Below are positions 37,251 through 46,792 of a stretch of 64,000 nucleotides of DNA, piece by piece. The notes under the pieces are model-generated. The model searched no databases, was not told the DNA's origin, and was given only the letters and a program-made list of their open reading frames with translations. Every line of letters begins with the position of its first letter. The first letter of the stretch is position 1. The position numbers and the translations under genes were made by a program. The DNA is from Aquabacter sediminis (lineage in GTDB: Bacteria > Pseudomonadota > Alphaproteobacteria > Rhizobiales > Xanthobacteraceae): positions 186,001 through 250,000 of the forward strand of contig NZ_JARBFX010000004.1 of the NCBI RefSeq assembly GCF_028863665.1, written 5' to 3'.

Positions 37251-38738
37251 TCAGCCCGGCCCGGTGAGGCGCAGGGATAGGGAGGTGGAAAAAAGCGAGG
37301 GCCCGTCCACAAAGGACGCGGTTCTGAGGCGCGGGCCGGGAATTCCGGCTGGTCCGCCCGCGTGAGCGGGGGCAGGCCAGCCGTCGAGGGTCAGGCGCTC
37401 CGGCCCCTTGGCCCCCACGGGGCGAGTGGTGGACCGCCAGGTGAGCAACCGCTCGATTTCAGCCGGCGCGAGGTCCTTCACCGGATTGAAGGCGCGAAGG
37501 GGGAAAAGGGCGGGCGGCGATGGCTCGGCATCCGGGTCGTCCGCGCGCGGAGCGGGCAGGAGCGGCACGAGGCCAAGCGCTTCGGCCGCGAGCGCCAGCG
37601 CCGGGACGCGCAGAGGGCCAGCCGGAGGCGATGAGGCGCCCAGGGGCGCGAGCATCTCGGCCATGGCATCGGCCATGGGGACAACAGGCAGGGGCGCCAG
37701 CGTCAGGCCCAGCGCCCCGGCGAGCCGGAGGCCGGCGGGGGGCGCATCTTCCAAGGACCCCAGCACCACCGCCTTCACCTTGTCCGCCCCGATGGCGTCG
37801 AGCGCCAGCACCGCCGAAAGGCCGCCATCCGCCACGGTGCTGAAATCCAGGATCAGGCCGTCCCGCCCGCTCTTGCGCACCAGGTCGCGCAGGGCCAGGA
37901 GGCTGGCCTCGTAATCGGCGGCATCGCCTTCTGTGCGCTGGGCGAAGGGTGCCTCCAGGCACCGCCAGCCATTCTCGAAGCGCTGCCAGGTGGTCATGCG
38001 CACGCGCGGCTGGAAGCTCGGGAACTGCATGGGCAGAGAGCGATCGGCATTGAGTGCCAGAGAGGCGCCATCGAACACCCATTCGCCCGTTCCGCCCACC
38101 GCATTCACATGCAGCAGCGGCAGGTCGCATTCCACCACCCGGGCCACGATGCGGCTAAGGCGGCCATCCGCCCCTTCCCGGCAATAGGGCGCGGCGTCCG
38201 GCACGATGAGGATTTCGGCGCCGGTTTCCGCCAGGCATTCGGGCACGTCGGGCGTGTCCATGTCGGAGCCAATCGCCACGCCGATGCGCACCCCCTTCAC
38301 CGCCAGCGGACCGGGCAGGGGACCGGGCGACACCATGTCCGCCTCCCGCACCCCGCCCCGGGCCCCGGTATCCACCTTGGCGCGGCTTGCCGCCACCTTG
38401 CCGTCCGCGATCAGGAGCATGACGTTGAACAGGCGGTCTCCCTCCCGCCAGGGCGTGCCGACCAGCACGGCGGGTTGGCCTTCGCTTTCATGGGCGAGCC
38501 TGTCCACAGCCTCGGCGCAGGCGGCGATCATGTCCGGTGAACGGGCAGGGCCGATGAAGGGGGCGCCGGACAGGAAAAGTTCGGGAAAGACAATGAGGTC
38601 CGCCTCCTGTCGCCCGGCTTCGTCTCGCGCGGCGCGAACGGCCGCGAGATTGGCGGCCACGTTGCCAAGTTCGGAATCGAGCTGGGCGACGGCGATGCGC
38701 AGGCTGTCGGCGGGGAGGGACGTATCTTCGGCGGTCAT
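37251..38738 (-). CDS. Degenerate NadE-like protein (glutaminase plus NAD synthetase domains, probably inactive)
   Basis: A 495-residue protein that aligns end to end with glutamine-dependent NAD+ synthetase but has lost the catalytic residues. Nitrilase domain: Glu ([10 protein letters not shown]53) and Lys (RAKVDTG, K121) remain, but the Cys nucleophile of the ICED motif is replaced by G157 ([20 protein letters not shown]). Synthetase domain: the SGGIDSALSA PP-loop is [10 protein letters not shown] (300-309). Other family blocks survive ([22 protein letters not shown]). The frame is open and uninterrupted, so it looks like a maintained pseudoenzyme rather than decay. A true nadE must exist elsewhere. 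Upstream of and co-oriented with fhs. Confidence 0.8.
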   Translation of the reverse strand: MTAEDTSLPADSLRIAVAQLDSELGNVAANLAAVRAARDEAGRQEADLIVFPELFLSGAPFIGPARSPDMIAACAEAVDRLAHESEGQPAVLVGTPWREGDRLFNVMLLIADGKVAASRAKVDTGARGGVREADMVSPGPLPGPLAVKGVRIGVAIGSDMDTPDVPECLAETGAEILIVPDAAPYCREGADGRLSRIVARVVECDLPLLHVNAVGGTGEWVFDGASLALNADRSLPMQFPSFQPRVRMTTWQRFENGWRCLEAPFAQRTEGDAADYEASLLALRDLVRKSGRDGLILDFSTVADGGLSAVLALDAIGADKVKAVVLGSLEDAPPAGLRLAGALGLTLAPLPVVPMADAMAEMLAPLGASSPPAGPLRVPALALAAEALGLVPLLPAPRADDPDAEPSPPALFPLRAFNPVKDLAPAEIERLLTWRSTTRPVGAKGPERLTLDGWPAPAHAGGPAGIPGPRLRTASFVDGPSLFSTSLSLRLTGPG

Positions 38739-38831
38739 AGGCTCATGCTTTCTGCGCCCCCTGATGTAGAGGGCGATCTCCCCCGTGGGAAGCGGCGAGG
38801 CGACAGGCGGCAAGGCAACAGGCTAGAGGGC

Positions 38832-39203
38832 TTACTCGGCGGCCTCAGGCAGCCTTTCTTGGCTGGCCGCCGCCCGCGCGGCCATCATGTCGCCACCCCA
38901 CCGGGCGAGGGCGGCTAGGGCCTCCCGCAAGGTCTCGCCCGTCGGGCTCAAGGCATAGCTCACCTGCGGCGGCGTGGTGGGCACCACGCTGCGCGCCACG
39001 ATGCCGTCCGCCTCCAGTTCCCGCAGTGCCTTGGTCAGGATGCGCTGGCTGACATGGCCCATGGCGCGCCGCAATTGGGAATGGCGCTTCTCGCCGGTGG
39101 CAAGGTGGAAGAGGATCGAGCCCTTCCATTTGCCGCCGATCATTTCCAGCGCCACTTCCACCGGGCAGCCGGGGCAATCGAGTGCTTCGTGGCGCCTGGC
39201 CAT
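38832..39203 (-). CDS. HxlR-family transcriptional regulator
   Basis: A 123-residue winged-helix regulator. CPGCPVEVALEMIGGKWKGSILFHL and FSQLRRAMGHVSQRILTKALRELEADGIV (here HSQLRRAMGHV) are the HxlR hallmarks, with DCPGCPV giving redox- or aldehyde-reactive cysteines at the N-terminus, as in YodB/HypR-type sensors of quinones and aldehydes. It is divergent from the hydrolase gene 126 bp away and near a quinone-oxidoreductase-like gene, which supports control of that pair. Start chosen at MARRHEA; MTQEARH eight codons earlier is possible. Confidence 0.88.
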   Translation of the reverse strand: MARRHEALDCPGCPVEVALEMIGGKWKGSILFHLATGEKRHSQLRRAMGHVSQRILTKALRELEADGIVARSVVPTTPPQVSYALSPTGETLREALAALARWGGDMMAARAAASQERLPEAAE

Positions 39204-39328
39204 GGGGTGCCTTGCCTCCTGCGTCATGTGCGCGGGCAAGATACCGGCCTCGACCGCGCCCGTCACCCGATGGACAGGTGTCTGGCGCGACGTATATCGT
39301 ATTCCAAAAGAGGAAACGCGACGCCGCC

Positions 39329-40051
39329 ATGCTGGACCCCTATCTCGCCGGCCATCTGGATTTCGTGTCCGGAGCCGAGCCCCCCTTCCTGCCCCCGCTT
39401 GAGCCAGGCCGCTACGGCCTCGGCCTGTTCGCAGAGCGGGACGCCCATCTGGTGGTGCCCCCCGGCCTGGAGCCGGGCCGGCCGGCGCCCCTCATGGTTC
39501 TCTTTCATGGCGGAGGCGGCAGTGCCCAGAAGATCCTGCCCATGATGGAGCGGCACGCGGCCACCAAGGGCTTCCTGCTGCTCGTGCCCCAGTCCCAGTT
39601 TCCCACCTGGGACCTGGTGATCGCGGGCAACGGCCCCGACCGGGAGCGGCTCGATACGGCCCTCGGGGCGGTCGCCGCGCGCTTTGCCATCGATCCCAAA
39701 CGGGTCTGCTTCGCCGGCCATTCCGATGGCGGCAGCTATGCGCTCTCCCTCGGCCTCACCAACGGGCAATTCGTGACACACATCATCGTGTCCTCCGCCG
39801 GGTTCATGTCGGTGCAAAAGCAGGCGGGCGCACCCCGCATTTTCATGTCCCATGGGGTGAATGACGAGCAGATCCCCATCGATCGCAGCGCGCGCACCCA
39901 CGCGACCTTGCTGCGCGAGGCGGGCTACGACCTGACCTATATGGAATATAACGGTCCGCACGCCTATCAGCCGCCGGTGGTGGCGCTGGCGGTGGACTTT
40001 TTCCTGGCGCCCCTGCCGGCGCGCGCGGACGCTGCTTCCGCTTCAGCCTGA
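39329..40051 (+). CDS. Alpha/beta hydrolase (PHB depolymerase/carboxylesterase-like)
   Basis: A 240-residue hydrolase with LMVLFHGGGGSA (oxyanion hole), the nucleophile elbow GHSDGGSYA, acid residue in SHGVNDEQIPI and catalytic His in NGPHAYQPP. No signal peptide. The size and HGGGG motif resemble the phospholipase/carboxylesterase and intracellular PHB-oligomer hydrolase groups. Controlled probably by the divergent HxlR regulator; a symmetric acgtatatcgta-type stretch at 39291-39302 lies between the two starts. Followed by the dehydrogenase gene on the same strand after 108 nt. Confidence 0.78.
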   Translation: MLDPYLAGHLDFVSGAEPPFLPPLEPGRYGLGLFAERDAHLVVPPGLEPGRPAPLMVLFHGGGGSAQKILPMMERHAATKGFLLLVPQSQFPTWDLVIAGNGPDRERLDTALGAVAARFAIDPKRVCFAGHSDGGSYALSLGLTNGQFVTHIIVSSAGFMSVQKQAGAPRIFMSHGVNDEQIPIDRSARTHATLLREAGYDLTYMEYNGPHAYQPPVVALAVDFFLAPLPARADAASASA

Positions 40052-40159
40052 CGGCCGGCGGCCGGTGCCGCGCAAGGCGGGCACGAAAATGTGCCGTCTT
40101 GCGGTGCGGCAGGAACTTCCGAAATTGGGCGGCATATGGACCCGTTTCGGAGACCCGTC

Positions 40160-41173
40160 ATGAAGGCTGTCGGCTACGTCCAGTCCCTTCCCATTACAGA
40201 TCCGAAGTCGCTGTTCGACTTCGAGGCTCCCACACCAGTTCCCGGCCCCCGTGACCTTCTGGTGCGGGTGGAGGCCATTTCGGTCAATCCCGTCGACACC
40301 AAGGTGCGCATGCGCCGCCAGGGCACGGCCGAGGCGCCGGTCATCCTGGGTTGGGATGCGGCCGGCATCGTGGAGGCGGTGGGGGGCGAGGTGAGCCTCT
40401 TCCGTCCCGGCGACGAGGTCTATTATGCCGGCTCCATCGCCCGGCCCGGCACCAATGGCGAACTGCACGCGGTGGACGAGCGCATTGTCGCACGGAAGCC
40501 CAAGTCGCTGAGCTTCGCGGAGGCGGCCGCCTTGCCTCTGACCGCCATCACCGCCTGGGAGGGCCTGTTCGACCGCCTGCGCATTCCGGTCGGGAAAGGC
40601 GGCAGCGGCGGGGCCCTCCTCATCATCGGCGCGGCCGGCGGCGTGGGCTCGATCGCGGTGCAACTGGCACGGCGCCTCACGCCCTACACGATCATCGGCA
40701 CCGCCTCGCGCCCCGAGAGCGAAAAATGGGTGCGCGAACTTGGCGCCCATCACGTGATCGACCATTCCCGCCCCTTGAGCGAGGGCCTGAAGGACATCGG
40801 CATTCCCCAGGTGGAGGCGGTCTATGCCCTCACCAACACCGACAAGCATTGGGCCGAGATCGCCGCCAGCCTGAAGCCTCAGGGCGCCGTGTGCGTCATC
40901 GACGATCCCGGCCCGCTGGACATTGCGCTCCTGAAGCAGAAGGCGGCCACCTTCGTGTGGGAATTCATGTTCACCCGCTCGCTGTTCGAGACGCCGGACA
41001 TGGAGGCCCAGCACCACCTCTTGAGCGAAGTGGCCGCCCTTGTGGACGAGGGGCTGGTGCGCACCACGCTCGGCGCGCATTTCGGCGCCATCAGCGCGGA
41101 AAACCTGCGCCGGGCCCATGCGGCCCTGGAGAGCGGGCGGAGCGTGGGCAAGGTGGTGCTCGAGGGCTGGTGA
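40160..41173 (+). CDS. Zinc-free alcohol dehydrogenase/quinone oxidoreductase (ZADH family)
   Basis: A 337-residue medium-chain dehydrogenase of the quinone-oxidoreductase branch. It has the GroES-like N-terminal half (GWDAAGIVEAVG, FRPGDEVYYAG) and the NADPH-binding GAAGGVGSIAVQLAR. The catalytic and structural zinc cysteines are absent. MKAVGYVQSLPITDPKSL matches the ZADH family often paired with HxlR regulators. Likely reduces electrophilic quinones or enones. Convergent with cysA. Confidence 0.88.
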   Translation: MKAVGYVQSLPITDPKSLFDFEAPTPVPGPRDLLVRVEAISVNPVDTKVRMRRQGTAEAPVILGWDAAGIVEAVGGEVSLFRPGDEVYYAGSIARPGTNGELHAVDERIVARKPKSLSFAEAAALPLTAITAWEGLFDRLRIPVGKGGSGGALLIIGAAGGVGSIAVQLARRLTPYTIIGTASRPESEKWVRELGAHHVIDHSRPLSEGLKDIGIPQVEAVYALTNTDKHWAEIAASLKPQGAVCVIDDPGPLDIALLKQKAATFVWEFMFTRSLFETPDMEAQHHLLSEVAALVDEGLVRTTLGAHFGAISAENLRRAHAALESGRSVGKVVLEGW

Positions 41174-41186
41174 CAGCAAGAGGCGC

Positions 41187-41212
41187 GCGGGCGGTCCCAA
41201 GGGGCCGTCCGC
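41187..41212. terminator. Stem-loop between convergent dehydrogenase gene and cysA
   Basis: An 11-bp stem with two G-U wobbles (gcgggcggtcc and ggccgtccgc arms) in the 45-nt gap between convergent genes. No T-run; assigned by position. Confidence 0.35.
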
Positions 41213-41218
41213 ACGCCC

Positions 41219-42259
41219 TCAGGCGCTTGCGAACACCCGGTAGCGGCGGGGCACGAGGCCGATCTCGGTGCCCACGGGCAAGGTGTCGCCATGGGGCACC
41301 GCCGCCTCCACGACCACGTTGCCCCCGCTGATCTGGATGTCCGCCCGCCGCGTGGGGCCGAAGGTGCGCACGCCCAGCACCTTGCCGGAGAGGGGGGCCT
41401 CTCCCGCCGCCGCCAGTTCCACGTCGTGGGGACGGGCCAAAATCCGGGCCGGTCCCGTCGCGACGCCCTGCGGGTCGAGCCGAACGGGCCGGTCGCCCAC
41501 GAACAGGGTGCCATCCCGCACATCCGCCGGCACGGAGAGGCTTTCGCCGATGAAGTCGTGCACGAAGGCGGTGGCCGGGCTGTCATAGACCTCGGCCGGC
41601 GTGCCGACCTGCTCGATGCGCCCGCGGCCCATCACGACCACCGTGTCGGCCAGTTCCAGCGCCTCTTCCTGGTCATGGGTGACGAGCACGGACGTGACCG
41701 GCAGTTCCTCGTGCAATTGCCTCAGCCAGCGGCGCAATTCCTTGCGCACCTTGGCGTCGAGGGCGCCGAAGGGCTCGTCCAAGAGGAGCACGCGCGGGGA
41801 GATGGCGAGGGCCCGCGCCAGTGCCACGCGCTGGCGCTGGCCGCCAGACAATTGGCCGGGATAGCGATCGGCCAGCCAGTCGATCTGGACCAGGGACAAG
41901 AGCTCGTTCACCCGCTCCCGGATCTTGGCCTCGGGCAGCTTGTTGGCGCCCTTGCGCACCCGCAGCCCGAAGGCGACGTTCTCGAACACGTTCATATGGC
42001 GGAACAGGGCATAGTGCTGGAACACGAAGCCCACATTGCGCTCGCCCACGGAGCGGGACAGCGCATCCTGTCCATCAAACCGCACCTCGCCGCTATCGGG
42101 CCAGTCGAGCCCGGCAATGATGCGCAGCAGCGTGGTCTTGCCCGAGCCGGAGGGACCCAGGAGGGCGACCAGCTCGCCGCCGGGAATGTGCAGGCTCACA
42201 TGGTCCAACGCCTTGAAGGCCTTGAACTGCTTGGTGACATTGACGACGTCGATGCTCAT
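41219..42259 (-). CDS. cysA: CysA, sulfate/thiosulfate ABC transporter ATPase
   Basis: Drives sulfate and thiosulfate import. The 346-residue protein has Walker [14 protein letters not shown]-loop [22 protein letters not shown], signature [15 protein letters not shown] and Walker [12 protein letters not shown], then a TOBE regulatory domain (about 240-346, [10 protein letters not shown]). The QHYALFRHM motif and gene context separate CysA from other CUT1/phosphate-type ATPases. Last gene of cysPTWA; the ATG overlaps the cysW stop (ATGA). Confidence 0.94.
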   Translation of the reverse strand: MSIDVVNVTKQFKAFKALDHVSLHIPGGELVALLGPSGSGKTTLLRIIAGLDWPDSGEVRFDGQDALSRSVGERNVGFVFQHYALFRHMNVFENVAFGLRVRKGANKLPEAKIRERVNELLSLVQIDWLADRYPGQLSGGQRQRVALARALAISPRVLLLDEPFGALDAKVRKELRRWLRQLHEELPVTSVLVTHDQEEALELADTVVVMGRGRIEQVGTPAEVYDSPATAFVHDFIGESLSVPADVRDGTLFVGDRPVRLDPQGVATGPARILARPHDVELAAAGEAPLSGKVLGVRTFGPTRRADIQISGGNVVVEAAVPHGDTLPVGTEIGLVPRRYRVFASA

Positions 42260-43179
42260 CGGTGGTCCTCCGCGAGCCGGCTTTCCAGGATGGTCTTGGC
42301 GATGAGGGTGACGAGCGCCAGCAGCGCCAACAGCGAGGCAACCGCGAAAGAGGCGACGAACTGGTACTCGTTGTAGAGAATCTCGATGTGCAGCGGCATG
42401 GTGTTGGTGAGGCCGCGAATGTGACCGGACACCACCGACACCGCGCCGAACTCGCCCATGGCCCGGGCGTTGCACAGAAGCACGCCGTAGAGCAGCGCCC
42501 ATTTCACGTTCGGCAAGGTGACGCGGAAGAAGGTGGACAGCCCGGACGCCCCGAGCGAGAGCGCCGCCTCCTCCTCCGCCGTTCCCTGCTCCTGCATCAG
42601 CGGGATCAGCTCGCGCGCCACGAACGGGAAGGTGACGAAGATGGTAGCGAGCACGATGCCAGGTAGCGCGAAGACGATCTTCACGTCCCAGTCCTGCAGC
42701 TGCGGCCCCAGCAGGCCCTGCGCGCCGAACAGCAGCACATAGACGAGGCCGGCCACCACGGGGGAGACCGAGAAGGGCAGGTCGATCAGGCTGATGAGCA
42801 GGCTCTTGCCGGGAAAGTCGAACTTGGTGATGGCCCAGGAGGCCACCAGGCCGAAGATCAGGTTCGCCACAACCGAAATGACGGCGACGAGCAGCGTCAG
42901 CTGGATGGCGGCGACCGCGTCGGGATCGATGATGGCGGCCACATAGGCGCTCCAGCCCCGGCGGAACGCCTCGTAGAACACATTCACCAGTGGCAGGCCG
43001 ATGAAGAGGCAGAGGAAGCCGAGGGCGATGGCGGTCAGGGCGATGCGAACCGCGCGCGGTTCCGTGCGCACCGGCTTGTGCCCGGTCGCGGCGCGGGCGG
43101 CCTCCGCGCGGGCCAGACCGGTGGGAAGGCCCTCGGAGGTGGGAAGCTCGGCCACGGCGCCGTCCGACCGGGAGGTCAA
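42256..43179 (-). CDS. cysW: CysW, sulfate ABC permease (TTG start)
   Basis: Inner-membrane permease, about 307 residues with six hydrophobic segments. The EAA loop is [31 protein letters not shown], and [18 protein letters not shown] and [10 protein letters not shown] are CysW markers. The start is set at TTG 43179, which overlaps the cysT stop in a TTGA arrangement and has GGGAGG six bases upstream. The frame is open further into cysT, but no better start with a ribosome-binding site is seen. A hydrophilic ~40-residue N-terminal extension precedes the first helix. Confidence 0.88.
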   Translation of the reverse strand: MTSRSDGAVAELPTSEGLPTGLARAEAARAATGHKPVRTEPRAVRIALTAIALGFLCLFIGLPLVNVFYEAFRRGWSAYVAAIIDPDAVAAIQLTLLVAVISVVANLIFGLVASWAITKFDFPGKSLLISLIDLPFSVSPVVAGLVYVLLFGAQGLLGPQLQDWDVKIVFALPGIVLATIFVTFPFVARELIPLMQEQGTAEEEAALSLGASGLSTFFRVTLPNVKWALLYGVLLCNARAMGEFGAVSVVSGHIRGLTNTMPLHIEILYNEYQFVASFAVASLLALLALVTLIAKTILESRLAEDHR

Positions 43180-44036
43180 TGGTCCCTCCCGCGCGACTGG
43201 GTCCAGCGCTGCAGGCGATTGATCACCAGCAGAAGCGCGAAGGACGCCACCAGCATCACGCAAGCGATAGCGGTGGCGTCCGCATAGCGGAACTCCTCAA
43301 GCCGGATCACGATGAGGAGCGGCGCCACCTCGGAGATGCCTGGCAGGTTGCCGGCGATGAAGATGACGGAGCCATATTCGCCCACCGCCCGGGCGAAGGC
43401 GAGGGCGAAGCCGGTCAGCAGGGCCGGCAGCAGGGACGGCAGCACCACACGCCACAAGGTCTGGACCCGGTCCGCCCCAAGGCTCGCCGAGGCCTCCTCC
43501 AATTCCTTGTCGAGATCCTCCAGCACCGGCTGAACCGTGCGCACCACGAAGGGCAGGCCGATGAAGATGAGGGCGACCAGGATGCCCAGAGGGGTGAAGG
43601 ACACCTTGATGCCGAGCGGCGCCAACAGGCCGCCGATCCAGCCGTTTTCCGCATAAAGCGTGGTCAGCGCGATGCCGGCCACGGCGGTGGGCAGGGCGAA
43701 GGGAATGTCGACGATGGCATCCACCACCCGCTTCAGCGGGAAGTCATAGCGCACCAGCACCCACACAACGATGGAGCCGAATACCAGGTTGATGGCGGCA
43801 GCCGCCAGCGACAAGCCGAACGAAATCTGGAGGGCGTGGAGGGTTCGGGCGCTGGTGATGATGGCAATGAAGCGCTCGAAGGAAATTTCAGACGTCTTGA
43901 TGAAGAGCGCCGACAGCGGCAGCAGCACGATGAGGCACAGCCATGTCAGGGTCAGGCCCATGGTCAGGCCAAAGCCGGGAATGACAGTCTTTCTGCGCCG
44001 GGAGAGAAGGATGGGGGATGCTGCCGCGGTCGCCAT
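43176..44036 (-). CDS. cysT: CysT (CysU), sulfate ABC permease
   Basis: Partner permease of CysW, 286 residues, six membrane segments. [27 protein letters not shown] is the characteristic N-terminus, the EAA loop is [27 protein letters not shown], and [15 protein letters not shown] and [14 protein letters not shown] are CysT markers. Start chosen at MATAAAS because AAGGA lies five bases upstream; ATG 44054 would add MPARTQ with no ribosome-binding site. A stable stem-loop separates it from cysP. Confidence 0.93.
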   Translation of the reverse strand: MATAAASPILLSRRRKTVIPGFGLTMGLTLTWLCLIVLLPLSALFIKTSEISFERFIAIITSARTLHALQISFGLSLAAAAINLVFGSIVVWVLVRYDFPLKRVVDAIVDIPFALPTAVAGIALTTLYAENGWIGGLLAPLGIKVSFTPLGILVALIFIGLPFVVRTVQPVLEDLDKELEEASASLGADRVQTLWRVVLPSLLPALLTGFALAFARAVGEYGSVIFIAGNLPGISEVAPLLIVIRLEEFRYADATAIACVMLVASFALLLVINRLQRWTQSRGRDH

Positions 44037-44090
44037 CTGTGTCCTTGCGGGCATGGGAGGGGCCTGCCGTGCAGGCGCTGAGAACGCACA

Positions 44091-44115
44091 TGGCCCCGCC
44101 CTTCCGGGGCGGGGT
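44091..44115 (-). repeat. Intercistronic stem-loop between cysP and cysT
   Basis: ccccgccc (44093-44100) pairs perfectly with gggcgggg (44106-44113), loop of 5, extended by a G-U and a G-C pair. It lies 16 nt past the cysP stop. With no T-run it more likely protects the 3' end of cysP mRNA or causes partial termination, giving more binding protein than permease, than ends transcription fully. Confidence 0.55.
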
Positions 44116-44130
44116 CCGCCTTGCGGCTTG

Positions 44131-45156
44131 TCAGTTCGTGTAGATCTGGTCGAAGACGCCGCCGTCGCCGAAATGGGTTTTCTGCGCCTTGGTCCAGCCG
44201 CCGAAGACCTGGTCGATGGTGAAGAGTTCCACCGGGGCGAACTTGTCCTTGAACTTGGCGGCCACAGCCTCGTTGCGGGGGCGGTAATAGTGCTTGGCCG
44301 CCAGTTCCTGGCCCTCGGGAGTGTAGAGGAACTTGAGATAGGCCTCCGAAATCTCCCGGGTGCCGCGCTTGTCGACCACCTTATCCACCACCGTCACCGG
44401 CGGCTCGGCCAGGATGGAGAGGGAGGGGGTGACGATGTCGAACTTGTCCGGCCCGAGTTCGTTGACGGACAGATAGGCTTCGTTCTCCCACGCGATGAGC
44501 ACATCGCCGATCCCGCGCTCCACGAAGGTGACGGTGGAGCCGCGCGCGCCCGTGTCCAGCACCGGGGCGTTCTTGAAGAGGGCGGTGACGAAGGCCTTGG
44601 CTTTCGCCTCGTCACCTCCGTTCTTCTTCAACGCATAGCCCCAGGCCGCCAGATAATTCCAGCGTGCGCCGCCGGAGGTCTTCGGGTTTGGCGTCACCAC
44701 CTTGATGCCCGGCTTCACCAGGTCGTCCCAGTCCTTGATGTTCTTGGGGTTTCCCTTGCGCACAAGGAAGACGATGGTGGAGGTGTAGGGGGCTGAATTG
44801 TCGGGCAGGCGCTTCTGCCAGTCGGCGGCGATGAGGCCGCGCTCCGCGATGGCGTCGATGTCGTAGGCGAGCGCAAGAGTCACCACATCCGCGGCGAGCC
44901 CGTCGATCACGGAGCGCGCCTGCTTGCCCGAGCCGCCATGGGACTGGCGGATGGTGACCGTGTCGCCCGGATGAGCGGCCGCCCACTGGGCCGCGAAGGC
45001 CTTGTTCACATCCACATAGAATTCCCGGGTGGGGTCGTAAGACACATTCAGCAGCGTCGTTTCTGCCGCCAGGGCCGCGGTCGGAGCCAGAAGTCCGGCC
45101 GAAAGTCCGATCACGAGGGCCGTCCGGGCGAGCCGCTGGAGGATGCGGGCGGGCAT
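44131..45156 (-). CDS. cysP: Sulfate/thiosulfate periplasmic binding protein
   Basis: A 341-residue binding protein with a Sec signal ([32 protein letters not shown], cut near residue 30). Family blocks [61 protein letters not shown] and [14 protein letters not shown] bind sulfate through main-chain amides. It could equally be named sbp; the order P-T-W-A favours cysP. AGGAGA six bases before the ATG supports the start. Preceded by a strikingly AT-rich upstream region. Confidence 0.93.
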   Translation of the reverse strand: MPARILQRLARTALVIGLSAGLLAPTAALAAETTLLNVSYDPTREFYVDVNKAFAAQWAAAHPGDTVTIRQSHGGSGKQARSVIDGLAADVVTLALAYDIDAIAERGLIAADWQKRLPDNSAPYTSTIVFLVRKGNPKNIKDWDDLVKPGIKVVTPNPKTSGGARWNYLAAWGYALKKNGGDEAKAKAFVTALFKNAPVLDTGARGSTVTFVERGIGDVLIAWENEAYLSVNELGPDKFDIVTPSLSILAEPPVTVVDKVVDKRGTREISEAYLKFLYTPEGQELAAKHYYRPRNEAVAAKFKDKFAPVELFTIDQVFGGWTKAQKTHFGDGGVFDQIYTN

Positions 45157-45560
45157 GCGGATCTCCTGTGGTGTCAAGGCGTGGAGCGCTTGAGCGGTCA
45201 GGTCGCAACGATGACAGCCGCGCTCAAAGCGGTCAATTATTAATTCCATTAAAATGCTATAAAAATAAACTTACATGAGATTCGAGGGATTAGGTCTGAT
45301 CCCCGTGAGGCCCTGCGCTGAGCACAAGCGGATGCGGACCGGCGTCCGATCGCGATGGATCGGCGGCCAGTCGATGCACAAGGGGTCGGAATAAGGCTGG
45401 AGAGCCCGTCACGCGCGTCAGGCGCCGCGCGGGGCGCGCGGCATGAGCGGCCGGCAGGACCGGCCAGCAGGACGATGTCGGGACTGGGAGGGGGCGTCCG
45501 TGTGTCGTCAGGCGGCGCGCACAGTCGTAACGGCCGCCCGATGCAACAGCGGACCCGGGT
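45157..45560. other. Intergenic region upstream of cysP
   Basis: 404 nt with no gene I can support. 45236-45280 is AT-rich, unlike its surroundings, and holds the short palindrome ttaattccattaa (45240-45252) next to a minus-strand TTGACC; this resembles a LysR/CysB-type regulatory site with a promoter but no -10 could be fixed. 45300-45560 is GC-rich, with no clear terminator for cysH. Confidence 0.5.
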
Positions 45561-46289
45561 TCACCAGGAGGTGTGGATGCCGCACTCGGTCTTGGACGAG
45601 CCCCGCCAGCGTCCGGCGCGCGGGTCTTCACCGGGTTGAACGCGGCTGGTGCAGGGCATGCAGCCGATGGACGTGAAGCCCTGGGCCTTCAAAGGATGCT
45701 GGGGCAGATTGTGGGCGCGCATCCAGCCGATGATTTCCGCCGCGCCCAGGGCCGCCAGCGGATTGAACTTCACACGGGCGCCGTCCGCTTCAACCGTGCG
45801 GATGGTGGCGCGGCTGGCCGACTGGAAGCGCTTGCGTCCATTCACCCAGGCCGAAAACGGCGCGAGCGCCCGCTGGAGGGGCTCGGTCTTGCGCAGGGCG
45901 CAGCAGGCATCCGGTGCGTCTGCCCACAGGCTGGTCTGGGGATCGCGCGCCGCCAGCGCCCGCTCATCCGGTGCCACCGAGCGCACGTCGGTGAGGCCGA
46001 GAAGGGCGGTCAGCGTGTCGCGGTAGGCCAGTGTTTCCGGGAAGTTGTGGCCGGTGTCGAGGAAGATGACCGGAATGGTCCGGTCCACCTGCGCCGCCAT
46101 GTGCAGGAGCACGGCGGATTCCGTGCCGAACGAGGAGACAATCGCCAGGTCATTGCCGAAGGTGCTGCGCGCCGCGCCCAGGATTTCCAAGGGAGAGGCA
46201 TCGCGCAGGCGCGCGTCCAGCGCGTCGGCCAGCGGGCCGGACGCGGCCAGGCTTTCGCCATCTGGGATAGAGGTGAGCGCGATGGTCAT
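45561..46289 (-). CDS. cysH: CysH, [4Fe-4S] APS reductase
   Basis: Reduces adenylyl sulfate (or PAPS) to sulfite in assimilation. 242 residues. PP-loop region SSFGTESAVLLHM, LDTGHNFPETLAYRD, and the cluster cysteines C129-C130 (DACCALRK) plus C210-x2-C213 (GCMPCTSRV), with the catalytic C236 in ECGIH. The presence of the CC...CxxC set indicates the APS-type FeS enzyme rather than the E. coli PAPS type. Last gene of the DUF2849-cysI-DUF934-cysH unit, 11 nt after DUF934. Confidence 0.96.
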   Translation of the reverse strand: MTIALTSIPDGESLAASGPLADALDARLRDASPLEILGAARSTFGNDLAIVSSFGTESAVLLHMAAQVDRTIPVIFLDTGHNFPETLAYRDTLTALLGLTDVRSVAPDERALAARDPQTSLWADAPDACCALRKTEPLQRALAPFSAWVNGRKRFQSASRATIRTVEADGARVKFNPLAALGAAEIIGWMRAHNLPQHPLKAQGFTSIGCMPCTSRVQPGEDPRAGRWRGSSKTECGIHTSW

Positions 46290-46300
46290 TGCGGTCGGCC

Positions 46301-46792
46301 TCAGTGAGCGGTCCGGCGCAGATCGAGCGCGGTGGCGCGCCCGTCCCCGGTGGGCTGGTAGAAGACGGAATAAGTGGCAAGCGCAGATGCGAAAGCCTCA
46401 ACGTCCGACGGCTTGGTAATCTCGAACGCATCGAAGCCACATCGCGCCATCAGCAGGATCTGGTCGCGCAGGACGTTGCCGCTGGCTCTCAGCTCGCCGG
46501 AAAAGCGCAGCCGCTCGCGCAGCAGGCGCGCCTGGCTGTAGGCGCGGCCGTCGCGGAACTTGGGAAAGCTCAGCACCACCACCGACAGGTCGTCGATGAA
46601 CGGCGCAAGGGTCGTCACGTCGGCATCATTGGAAACGGCAACCCCCACCGGGCGGTTGCCGCCGATGAGCGTCTCGTGTTCCGCCAGGAGCCGGCTGAGC
46701 GGCACGATGACCGGGCCGTCGGGCAGGGGACCCTCCGCATCAGCGCGCATGAAGGCATCGGGCACCACGGCCCCGTTCTTAACGAGAGGCAT
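46301..46792 (-). CDS. DUF934 protein of the sulfite-reductase operon
   Basis: A 163-residue protein of the DUF934 family (oxidoreductase-like, unknown biochemical role), found almost always between cysI and cysH in alpha- and betaproteobacteria. VVLSFPKFRDGRAYSQARLLRERL and GNVLRDQILLMARCGFDAFEI are its signature blocks. The ATG overlaps the end of cysI by 14 nt. Its fixed position suggests an accessory function in sulfite or APS reduction, perhaps electron delivery, since cysJ is absent here. Confidence 0.9.
   Translation of the reverse strand: MPLVKNGAVVPDAFMRADAEGPLPDGPVIVPLSRLLAEHETLIGGNRPVGVAVSNDADVTTLAPFIDDLSVVVLSFPKFRDGRAYSQARLLRERLRFSGELRASGNVLRDQILLMARCGFDAFEITKPSDVEAFASALATYSVFYQPTGDGRATALDLRRTAH

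Noticed and set aside
45250..45560. Small open frames between cysP and cysH
   Set aside because: They overlap on both strands, lack ribosome-binding sites and encode Arg/Pro/Ala-rich sequence typical of noise in GC-rich DNA.
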